A stretch of DNA of 34,096 nt, taken from Candidatus Cibiobacter qucibialis (lineage in GTDB: Bacteria > Bacillota > Clostridia > Oscillospirales > Ruminococcaceae). Numbering within the stretch: position 1 is the first letter of the stretch; every line of letters starts with the position of its first letter. The notes under the pieces were generated by a model. The model had not been told where the DNA came from and ran no database searches. It worked only from the letters and a program-made list of their open reading frames with translations. Positions 28,133 through 34,096 of the stretch are shown piece by piece. A program made the translations under genes and the position numbers. The DNA is taken from positions 1 through 34,096 of the forward strand of contig SAUS01000025.1 of NCBI GenBank assembly GCA_004000625.1, written 5' to 3'.

Positions 28133-29191
28133 TTAGTCCAGCTTCAGGTCGCCGTCCTTGATCCAGCCCTTTTTGCGGAACAGTGCGCCCAGCACCGCGC
28201 ACAGCACGGCGGGCAGAACAAAGCTGACCAGCAGTAAGCCTGCCCAGTCAAAGGCGGTGATGCCCGCTTTTGCGCCGGATGCCACATCGGCCACCCAGCC
28301 GGTGTACACGCCGATCTGACCCACCAGGCCGCAGGTGCCCATGCCGGAAGAAACCGCCGGGCCGTTCATCTGCAATTTGAACACGCAGGTGGCAATGGGG
28401 CCGGTAATGGCGGAAGCAATGATCGGCGGCAGCCACACGCGGGGCTTTTTCAGGATATTGGGCATTTGCAGCATGCTGGTGCCAATGCCCTGGCTGACCA
28501 GACCGCCCACGCCGTTTTCCTTAAAGCTCATCACGGCAAAGCCGACCATCTGGGCGCAGCAGCCCGCAACGGCAGCGCCGCCCGCCAGACCGGTCAGGTT
28601 GAGCGCCGCGCAGATGGCTGCGCTGGAAATGGGCAAAGTCAGCGCAATGCCAACCAGCACCGAAACCAGAATGCCCATCAGCAGGGGCTGCAGCTCAGTG
28701 GCCCACATGATCACGCTGCCCACCGCAGAAGCCGCCGCGCCGATGGCAGGGGCAAACAGCACACTCAGACCCGTGCCCACCAGAATGGTGACCGCCGGGG
28801 TAACGATGATATCGACTTTGGTCTCTTTGCTGACAAGCTTGCCGCACTCTGCCGAAACAATGGCGATAAAGTATACGGCCAGGGGGCCGCCTGCACCGCC
28901 CAGGCTGTTGGCAGCACTGCCCACAGCGATCAGGCTGAACAGCACCAGCGGCGGGGTGTGCAAGGCGTAACCGATGGAAGCCGCCATGGCAGGCCCGGCC
29001 ACGCTCTGGGCGAAAGTACCGGCATCCACCAAAAACTGCAGGCCGATCTGCTCGCCCAGCGTTTTAATGATGGTGCCGATCAGTAAACTGGCAAACAGGC
29101 CCTGAGCCATAGCGCCCATAGCATCGATGCCATAGCGATGCGCCGAGAACACAACGTCCTTGCGCTTCAAAAATTCCTTAAGCTTTCCCAT
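28133..29191 (-). CDS. PTS-IIC-like sugar permease (PTS_EIIC_2 type)
   Basis: The 352-residue membrane protein has about nine or ten hydrophobic segments, a basic amphipathic start (MGKLKEFLKRKDVVFS) and blocks such as RYGIDAMGAMAQGLFASLLIGT-like residues 19-40, VGSAANSLGGAGGP and LPISSAAICAALNL. These match the stand-alone IIC-type permease family PF13303 as I know it. No IIA or IIB domain is fused or adjacent, so phosphorylating uptake is uncertain. ATG at 29191 follows GAGGAG. It shares a transcript with the broken gene behind it and diverges from the esterase gene. Confidence 0.82.
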   Translation of the reverse strand: MGKLKEFLKRKDVVFSAHRYGIDAMGAMAQGLFASLLIGTIIKTLGEQIGLQFLVDAGTFAQSVAGPAMAASIGYALHTPPLVLFSLIAVGSAANSLGGAGGPLAVYFIAIVSAECGKLVSKETKVDIIVTPAVTILVGTGLSVLFAPAIGAAASAVGSVIMWATELQPLLMGILVSVLVGIALTLPISSAAICAALNLTGLAGGAAVAGCCAQMVGFAVMSFKENGVGGLVSQGIGTSMLQMPNILKKPRVWLPPIIASAITGPIATCVFKLQMNGPAVSSGMGTCGLVGQIGVYTGWVADVASGAKAGITAFDWAGLLLVSFVLPAVLCAVLGALFRKKGWIKDGDLKLD

Positions 29192-29220
29192 ACTCTTGCT
29201 CCTCTCAGATATCTTTCAGC

Positions 29221-29266
29221 ATTGTACCGCCGAAGTTGTCATGTGTCAAGACACAAATCATGACAA
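29221..29266 (-). promoter_or_regulatory. Promoter and candidate operator of the PTS-IIC-like gene
   Basis: On the minus strand TTGACA (29244-29249) and TACAAT (29221-29226) are 17 bases apart. Nested inverted repeats cover the -35 area: TTGTCATG (29236-29243) with CATGACAA (29259-29266), and inside them TGTCAAGACA (29244-29253). Confidence 0.7.
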
Positions 29267-29301
29267 TAGTTTTCCACCAAGAGCGGGCAGATTGCGGGCG
29301 G

Positions 29302-29330
29302 TTGTCAAAGATCGGTTTTTGCGGTACAAT
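29302..29330 (+). promoter_or_regulatory. Promoter of the esterase gene
   Basis: TTGTCA (29302-29307) and TACAAT (29325-29330) are 17 bases apart. The -10 context GCGGTACAAT is the same as that of the divergent promoter. Confidence 0.75.
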
Positions 29331-29382
29331 AATACCAATCTTTTGGCCGGGCGTTTGCCCTGCTGGAATTGGGGGATTTTGT

Positions 29383-30141
29383 ATGGTTGAAACGTTTGAT
29401 GTCAGCATTACCCCGTACGGGCTGACCCGCCGGACTTTTGTTTACCTGCCGGATGACTGGCAGACTTCCGGCAAAAAATATCCTGTACTCTATATGTTTG
29501 ACGGCCACAACCTGTTTTTTGACTCCACCGCCACATACGGCACCTGCTGGGGGCTGAAAGAATACTGTGACGCCCACCCCAACTGGATCATTGCCGCACC
29601 GGAGTGCAACCACGAGGGCAACAAGCGGCTGGAAGAATACTGTCCCTACCAGTCGGACTGGTTCGGCGGCATTACAGGCACCGGGCATGAATACATGGAG
29701 TGGCTGACCAAAGAGTTCAAGCCGATGATGGACAAGCGCTACCCCACCCTGCCTGGCCGCGCCAACACGGCCATTGGCGGCAGCAGCATGGGCGGCCTGA
29801 TGAGCCTGTACGCCATCACCGCTTACAACAAAGTGTTTTCCAAAGCAGCATGCCTGTCGCCCTCGGTGCGGCTGTGCATGCCAGAGCTGCGGCAGGAGAT
29901 TGCCAACGCCACGATCCACCCCGGCACCCGTGTTTATCTGAGCTGGGGCGAAAAAGAGAGCGATAAGCCCGGTGCTTTGGGCGAATACACCGCCAATGCG
30001 CTGGAAGTATGCCGCGCGCTGCTGGGCAAAGGCGCCGCCGTTGACCCCTATATGCAGCCGGACGGCACCCACTGCGAAGCCTGCTGGGCCAAGCAGGTGC
30101 CTGCATGCATGGACTTTTTGTTTGGTGGCAAGTATGAGTAA
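29383..30141 (+). CDS. Alpha/beta-hydrolase, esterase D type (PF00756)
   Basis: The 252-residue protein has the esterase D pattern: YPVLYMFDGHNLF (residues 33-45), nucleophile Ser135 in GGSSMGG, an acidic candidate in LSWGEKES (E190 or E192) and His230 in PDGTHCEACW. Members hydrolyse esters such as acetylated sugars, feruloyl esters or siderophores; the substrate here cannot be told. No signal peptide is present, so it should be cytoplasmic. ATG at 29383 follows GGGGGA; an upstream extension crosses the promoter. It overlaps the next small membrane gene by eight bases. Confidence 0.9.
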   Translation: MVETFDVSITPYGLTRRTFVYLPDDWQTSGKKYPVLYMFDGHNLFFDSTATYGTCWGLKEYCDAHPNWIIAAPECNHEGNKRLEEYCPYQSDWFGGITGTGHEYMEWLTKEFKPMMDKRYPTLPGRANTAIGGSSMGGLMSLYAITAYNKVFSKAACLSPSVRLCMPELRQEIANATIHPGTRVYLSWGEKESDKPGALGEYTANALEVCRALLGKGAAVDPYMQPDGTHCEACWAKQVPACMDFLFGGKYE

Positions 30142-30526
30142 AAAGAAAAAGCGCAGCACCCCCGCGGCTGCCCCTGCTGAACCGGCCAAAGCGGAACACA
30201 CCCAGCCGGAAGAACCCGCCGTCAGCAGCACGGCCCGCTGGATGGGTGCTTTGTGCTACCTGAGCATTTTGATTTTAATTCCCGCCTGCACCAAATGGCG
30301 GCAGGATGAATTTGTACGGTTCCACCTGAACCAGGGGCTGATGGTGTTGATGCTGGCAACCATCTGTGCCGCGCTTGGGTTTGTTCCGGTGCTGGAGCAG
30401 GTTGCGTTGAGCCTGACGCTGCTGGTAGATGTGCTTTCGCTGGTGGGGCTTATCACGGCGCTGCGCCGCCGGGCCGCACCCCTGCCGTTCATTGGCCTGC
30501 TGGTCGCGCGGTTCCACCCATTTTAA
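30134..30526 (+). CDS. Small membrane protein, DUF4870/Tic20-like
   Basis: The 130-residue product has a basic, Ala/Pro-rich N-terminal tail of about 33 residues (MSKKKKRSTPAAAPAEP...) and three hydrophobic segments (about residues 36-50, 68-85 and 90-110). The block ALCYLSILILIPACTKWRQD followed by FVRFHLNQG is typical of DUF4870-type proteins, whose role is unknown. ATG at 30134 overlaps the esterase stop, implying translational coupling. The pairing with the esterase gives no clear functional hint. Confidence 0.7.
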   Translation: MSKKKKRSTPAAAPAEPAKAEHTQPEEPAVSSTARWMGALCYLSILILIPACTKWRQDEFVRFHLNQGLMVLMLATICAALGFVPVLEQVALSLTLLVDVLSLVGLITALRRRAAPLPFIGLLVARFHPF

Positions 30527-30640
30527 TTCGTATATTTTATTTGTATTTTCCAGATTGTATTATTCAGAAGAGTTTTAGTCATATTTGTATATTTGTTTTA
30601 TATTATTCAAATTGTATTATTTTGTAAAGGAGTGTTTTGT

Positions 30641-31198
30641 ATGAGCAAAGCTGTTATCTTTTTTGCGCCCGGCCTGGAAGAGTGCGAGGGCCTTTTGTGC
30701 GTGGATCTGCTGCGCCGTTCTGGTGTGGAAGTAACGATTGCTGCCGTGGGCGGCGAAAAGATCGTCAAATCTGCCCGCAGCATCAGCGTTGTGGCGGATG
30801 CCCTGGCCGAAGAGCTGGATTATTCCGCTTTTGATGCCGCCATCCTGCCCGGCGGCATTCCGGGTGTGGACAACCTGAAAGCCGATGCCACGGTGCGCAA
30901 GGTCTGCACCGAGTTTGCCGCCGCAGGCAAGGTCGTGGCCGCAATCTGCGCCGCACCGTCTGTGTTGGCGGCGTTCGGCATTTTACAGGGCAAAAAGGCA
31001 ACGGTTTACCCCGGCATGGAAGATAAGCTGACCGCCGCCGGGGCTGAGTACACCGGCCTGCCCATCACGCTGGACGGCAACATCATTACCGGCGAAGCGC
31101 TGGGTGCGGCCATCCCCTTTGCGCTGGCCCTCGCCAGCCGCCTGGCCGGGCAGCAGGCCGCCAACGCCGTGAAACAGGGCATTGTGTACCGGTATTGA
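30641..31198 (+). CDS. DJ-1/PfpI family protein
   Basis: The 185-residue protein has the DJ-1 fold: VIFFAPGLEECEG with the supporting Glu16, ILPGG at residues 68-72, and the nucleophile elbow AAICAAPSVLA with Cys103. DJ-1-type proteins act as glyoxalases or deglycases or redox chaperones; the exact role is debated. ATG at 30641 follows AAAGGAG. It has an AT-rich 114-base upstream region with repeated TTGTAT(A)TT words and probably its own promoter. With the methylglyoxal-synthase-like gene far upstream there is no direct linkage. Confidence 0.92.
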   Translation: MSKAVIFFAPGLEECEGLLCVDLLRRSGVEVTIAAVGGEKIVKSARSISVVADALAEELDYSAFDAAILPGGIPGVDNLKADATVRKVCTEFAAAGKVVAAICAAPSVLAAFGILQGKKATVYPGMEDKLTAAGAEYTGLPITLDGNIITGEALGAAIPFALALASRLAGQQAANAVKQGIVYRY

Positions 31199-31253
31199 TT
31201 TGAAGTAAAGTGTTGTAAAACATGCAAATCGGAGTTTGTGGAGGTAAAGAATT

Positions 31254-31844
31254 ATGGATTTCCAATGGCTAAACAAAGGCAACATAACAACGGAAAACGG
31301 AAAAATAGAAATTTATGCACCTGCGCAGAGCGACTTTTTCTGTAACAACGGCGCTGTTTCAGAAGAAGGGATAACCCCCGAAACGCTATGTAATGCACCT
31401 TTTTACTTTACCGAAATTGAAGGAGACTTTGTTCTTAAAGTTAAGGTGTCTCATGATTTTAAGGATACCTATGATTCCGCATCGCTCATGGTCATGGAAG
31501 ATGCAAACAACTGGGCAAAAAGCTGCTTTGAAAAAACTGACTTTGGTACACACGCCGCGGTCAGTGTAGTTACCAAAAATGGTGTATCCGATGACGCAAA
31601 CGGATGCAATATTGCAGGAAATTGTGTTTGGCTACAAATTTGCAGAGTGAACGATTCGTACGCATTCCATTATTCCGAGGATGGAAAGACTTTTTACATG
31701 ACCAGATTTTTCAATCTTTTCGGGGCAAAAAAGGTGAAAGTGGGTTTGCTTGCGCAAGCGCCGCAGGGAAACGGCGGCATTCGCATCTACGAAAATCTGA
31801 CGATTGAAAAAAGAACCGTACAGAATATACGCTTCGGGAAATAA
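31254..31844 (+). CDS. DUF1349 family protein
   Basis: The 196-residue protein matches DUF1349, a concanavalin-like beta-sandwich: FQWLN, an N-terminal IEIYAPAQSDFF, FYFTEIEGDFVLKVKVSHDF, YDSASLMVMEDANNWAKSCF-like residues 74-93, and a C-terminal VKVGLLAQAPQGNG. Some members were annotated as regulators of enolase, but their function is not established. No signal peptide is visible. ATG at 31254 follows GGAGG. GC content is lower than in the DJ-1 gene upstream. A family B repeat follows 11 bases after the stop. Confidence 0.88.
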   Translation: MDFQWLNKGNITTENGKIEIYAPAQSDFFCNNGAVSEEGITPETLCNAPFYFTEIEGDFVLKVKVSHDFKDTYDSASLMVMEDANNWAKSCFEKTDFGTHAAVSVVTKNGVSDDANGCNIAGNCVWLQICRVNDSYAFHYSEDGKTFYMTRFFNLFGAKKVKVGLLAQAPQGNGGIRIYENLTIEKRTVQNIRFGK

Positions 31845-31855
31845 ATATTAATAAA

Positions 31856-31963
31856 TTCGCGCTTGCGAAACGAAGTGAAGCAATGAAAGCCCCAGTGGGG
31901 GGCTTTCAAGCGACAGAACGGGCTTGCGCACAGCGCAAGATGGCGGAGTTTTACTCCGACAAG
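31856..31963 (+). repeat. Family B structured repeat, unit B4
   Basis: The unit runs from TTCGCGCTTGCGAA to the tail ACTCCGACAAG. Hairpin arms are GAAAGCCCC/GGGGCTTTC, CTTGCGC/GCGCAAG and GGAGT/ACTCC. It combines the first hairpin of B2 with the third hairpin of B3, and the second hairpin is longer than in either. Confidence 0.88.
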
Positions 31964-31979
31964 TTCCGATTTGCCCGCT

Positions 31980-32279
31980 TTACCCTCTCCGCCGCCCGAT
32001 GTGCTGGTTCTGGAACGCTTTGCTTACCACAATGGCAATTTCCGCATTATCCTGCAGGGAAACATCCCCGACCAATTCGCCCTCGTATTCGATATAGTAG
32101 CAGTCTCCGTGGGTGCTCAAATAATCGTACATGCGGTGCAAAAGTTCCATATCGTATGGTGCATCCCGGTTATCCACCTGCTTGCAGACGTCCCTGTCCC
32201 GATACCACGGCAGGGACACCGCATCATTCCGATAATAGGGAATCAGCCGGATTTGGTTGCCGATGATTCGTTCTGTCAC
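31980..32279 (-). pseudogene. GNAT acetyltransferase, C-terminally truncated
   Basis: About 99 residues of a GNAT N-acetyltransferase can be read from GTG at 32279 (VTERIIGNQIRLIPYYRND..., CYYIEYEGELVGDVSL, AEIAIVVSKAFQNQHIGRR). The frame ends at the start of the acetyl-CoA-binding motif (QNQHIGRRxG), so the last third of the domain, with the rest of the pocket, is missing; a stop follows 16 bases before the family B repeat B4. On the other side, family A copy A5 lies 34 bases upstream of the GTG. It is probably inactive. Confidence 0.75.
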
Positions 32280-32313
32280 TTTGGGAGTTCTCCGCAGACT
32301 TTTATTGATTTTA

Positions 32314-32597
32314 GGCAATACCGCATAATTCTAAGTGCCGATACGGCGAGCAAGGTGCGGCAGATGCTAAGCCAAAAGCGCAGATAATACTGGATGCTGC
32401 AAAGGTGAGCGCCGCCAGTGGCGGAAACAGCGAACCGAAGCAGGGGCAGCGGTCGCAGAGTGCGAGGGGCTTTTGCCCCCGAAGCACGATGCGGGTACCG
32501 CAACCCGACATTATCGAGCATTTTGGCAACGCAGATGCCGTGCCGCAGCCGCCGGAGCGGTGCTTGAGCCGTTAGGCGGGAATTGTGCGGTGTTGCC
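32314..32597 (+). repeat. Family A repeat, complete copy A5
   Basis: This 284-bp copy has ends GGCAATACCGCATAATTC and GAATTGTGCGGTGTTGCC (inverted repeats; the differences are G-U wobbles in RNA). It is flanked by TTTA on both sides (32310-32313 and 32598-32601). It lies eight bases after the MATE stop codon and is in the same orientation as A6 on the other side of that gene. Confidence 0.92.
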
Positions 32598-32605
32598 TTT
32601 ATATT

Positions 32606-34000
32606 TTACAGTGTCGGTTCTGTTTCCGCCGTCACCGCGTCCCCCAGTTCCTTTGCTTTGCGGCGCAGTTTGCCCCATTCCGGGGTCAAAAAATAACCGA
32701 GCATGGCCACCAGGCCCACGGCATAGCTGAGGGAAACGCAGGCCATGGAGGAAGTGCCGTACCCCAGCGCATGCAGGATATACGCCGCCGGGATGCGCAC
32801 GGCCCACAGGATCAGCAGGTTGACCACCGTGGTATATTTGACCGCGCCGGTACCGTTGACAAAGCTCATCATGCAGTTGAACACCGCATAAGTCCAGATA
32901 AAGGGCAGCACCCACCAGGTATAGCGCACTGCGGCATCCAGAACCGCCGGGTCGCTGCTGAACAGCCCCAGCAGCGGGCGGCAGAACACAGTAGCCACCA
33001 GGCCAATCAGTAATGTAACTACACCGGCAGCGCAGGTGATCTGCACCACGCCCCGCTGCAAGCGGCGGTAGTTGCCGGCCCCCAGGTTCTGCCCGGCAAA
33101 CACCACCGCGGCAGAAGAAAACGAGGTGATGGCAATACCGGCAATGCCGGTTACACGGCCTGCAATGGAGCACCCGGCCACAAACACCGAACCCTGCATA
33201 TTATACACAGCCTGCACCGCCACATGCCCCACCGAGTACAGCGAGTTATTCAGCCCCAGCGGCACACCCACTTTCAGGATAGCCGCCAGCTGCGCCTTAT
33301 CATAGCCATGGGGCAGCAGAGGAAATTGCAAACCCTCGTAATTGCGGCGGGCGTACAGGATGCTGGCCAGCCAGGAAAGATACAGCGCAATGGTAGTTGC
33401 CAGCGCCGCACCGGCCACACCCATGCCCAGCACCGCCACAAAGACAACATCCAGCACAATATTGGTCAGGCAGGAGATCAGCAGCAACAGCAAGGTGGAC
33501 CGGCTGTCCCCCAGCCCGCGCAGGATACCGGCGTTCATGTTATAGCCAAGGTTGCCCAGGGTGCCCAGCGCCGTGATCCGCAGGTAGAGCACCGCATAAT
33601 CAAAGGCATCTGCCGGGACCTGCATCAGCCGCAGCAGCGCCGGGCCGACAAACATTGCCAGTATCGTGACCGGGATGGCGCACAGATACAAAAACCACAC
33701 CGATGTGCGCACCAGCATGCGCAGCCCATCCGCATTGCGGCGGCCCATTTCCTGAGAAACAAGGATGGACGCCCCGTTGCCGATGCCCAAAAACACGCAC
33801 AGCAGAATTTCCATTGGCTGTGTGGCGGTGCCCACCGCCGCCAGCGCGGCGGAATCACAGAAATTGCCCACCACAAGGGTATCCACCGTGCCGTAAAGCT
33901 GCTGCAAGATATTGCCCACACAGATCGGCAGGGCAAACAGTGCCGCCGATTTGATGATGGAGCCGCGGATCATATCAATTTTGCCTGTATGGCTGGCCAT
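32606..34000 (-). CDS. MATE-family multidrug/Na+ antiporter
   Basis: The 464-residue product has 12 membrane segments in two related halves, as in MATE exporters. Typical blocks are GSIIKSAALFALPICVGNIL-type start, QLYGTVDTLVVGNF, AAVGTATQPMEILL, GNGASILVSQEMGRRN, and in the second half VGVPLGLNNSLYSVGHVAVQ and GQNLGAGNYRR. It would pump drugs or metabolites out using a sodium or proton gradient. The start is uncertain: ATG at 34000 gives the family N-terminus, with AAAGGA 14 bases upstream; the frame also stays open into the A6 repeat up to 34054, which I reject. It is flanked on both sides by family A repeats. Confidence 0.9.
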   Translation of the reverse strand: MASHTGKIDMIRGSIIKSAALFALPICVGNILQQLYGTVDTLVVGNFCDSAALAAVGTATQPMEILLCVFLGIGNGASILVSQEMGRRNADGLRMLVRTSVWFLYLCAIPVTILAMFVGPALLRLMQVPADAFDYAVLYLRITALGTLGNLGYNMNAGILRGLGDSRSTLLLLLISCLTNIVLDVVFVAVLGMGVAGAALATTIALYLSWLASILYARRNYEGLQFPLLPHGYDKAQLAAILKVGVPLGLNNSLYSVGHVAVQAVYNMQGSVFVAGCSIAGRVTGIAGIAITSFSSAAVVFAGQNLGAGNYRRLQRGVVQITCAAGVVTLLIGLVATVFCRPLLGLFSSDPAVLDAAVRYTWWVLPFIWTYAVFNCMMSFVNGTGAVKYTTVVNLLILWAVRIPAAYILHALGYGTSSMACVSLSYAVGLVAMLGYFLTPEWGKLRRKAKELGDAVTAETEPTL

Positions 34001-34041
34001 GCCGCAAACCACGTTCCTTTCACTTTTCCAGATGTCTTTAT

Positions 34042-34096
34042 GGCAATACCGCATAATTCTAAGTGCCGATACGGTGAGCGAGGTGCGGCAGATGCT
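34042..34096 (+). repeat. Family A repeat, copy A6 (left part, cut by window edge)
   Basis: The left terminal repeat GGCAATACCGCATAATTC begins at 34042 after TTAT (34038-34041), and the sequence follows copy A5 to the end of the window. It lies about 40 bases upstream of the MATE start, so the MATE promoter must be inside or beyond the repeat. Confidence 0.88.

Noticed and set aside
30527..30640. Repeated TTGTAT(A)TT words upstream of the DJ-1 gene as an operator array
   Set aside because: The spacing is irregular and the stretch is simply AT-rich; chance similarity is likely.
1..34096. CRISPR array or phage/integrative element
   Set aside because: No regularly spaced short repeats with unique spacers, and no integrase, transposase, capsid or conjugation gene are visible. 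The 21-bp repeats at 8895-8957 are too short and too few and sit on a promoter.

Overview
The window looks like a chromosomal segment of a high-GC gut Clostridia (Oscillospiraceae/Ruminococcaceae, in the range of Gemmiger, Subdoligranulum or Faecalibacterium). This is inferred from Firmicutes-type ribosome binding sites and promoters, a T-box leader, GTG/TTG starts, CstA, rubrerythrin, DUF2975-XRE and KdpDE-type genes, and dense short interspersed repeats. It is not proven. No phage, plasmid, CRISPR or transposase gene is visible.

Layout. 1-2.7 kb: end of a repeat, a polytopic membrane protein and a DUF5662 protein, then a gene-free stretch of palindromes and a full-length repeat. 2.7-5.0 kb: cstA on the minus strand behind a T-box leader with a candidate leucine specifier. 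5.2-6.65 kb: an AT-rich island of three small unrecognised genes set among structured repeats. 6.6-8.95 kb: a minus-strand DUF2975 / XRE regulator / DUF4153-like membrane operon whose promoter carries three direct repeats at exact 21-bp spacing. 9.0-9.4 kb: tRNA-Lys and a repeat copy. 9.7-18.2 kb: a minus-strand surface-glycan-like block (LegB dehydratase, DUF2142 protein, then two tandem paralogous pairs, each a GT-C-like membrane protein plus a small anchored protein). 18.3-20.5 kb: KdpD-like kinase and KdpE regulator. 20.6-24.2 kb: ricin-type lectin, a methylglyoxal-synthase-fold protein lacking key catalytic residues, a GT2 glycosyltransferase, a zinc-ribbon membrane protein and an Lrp regulator. 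24.1-26.8 kb: a candidate small RNA, then a polar amino-acid ABC transporter. 27.0-32.3 kb: rubrerythrin, a broken small gene, a PTS-IIC-like permease, an esterase with a small membrane protein, a DJ-1 protein, a DUF1349 protein and a truncated acetyltransferase. 32.6-34.0 kb: a MATE exporter bracketed by two directly oriented repeats.

Three repeat families stand out. Family A (six copies, 99-294 bp when complete) has 18-bp terminal inverted repeats and matching 4-bp flanking duplications, like a MITE. Family B (four units of about 100 bp) keeps a series of hairpins although the stem sequences change in compensating ways. Family C is a set of short palindromes with different stems behind a shared TGTAGGG-like edge. 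Repeats A and B lie tight against genes, and in places supply their stop codons or apparent starts.

The least explained items are the covarying B repeat, the tandem GT-C/anchored-protein cassettes, the T-box on cstA, and the candidate small RNA divergent from lrp. All functional statements come from reading the sequence and remembered family knowledge; no search or folding program was run.
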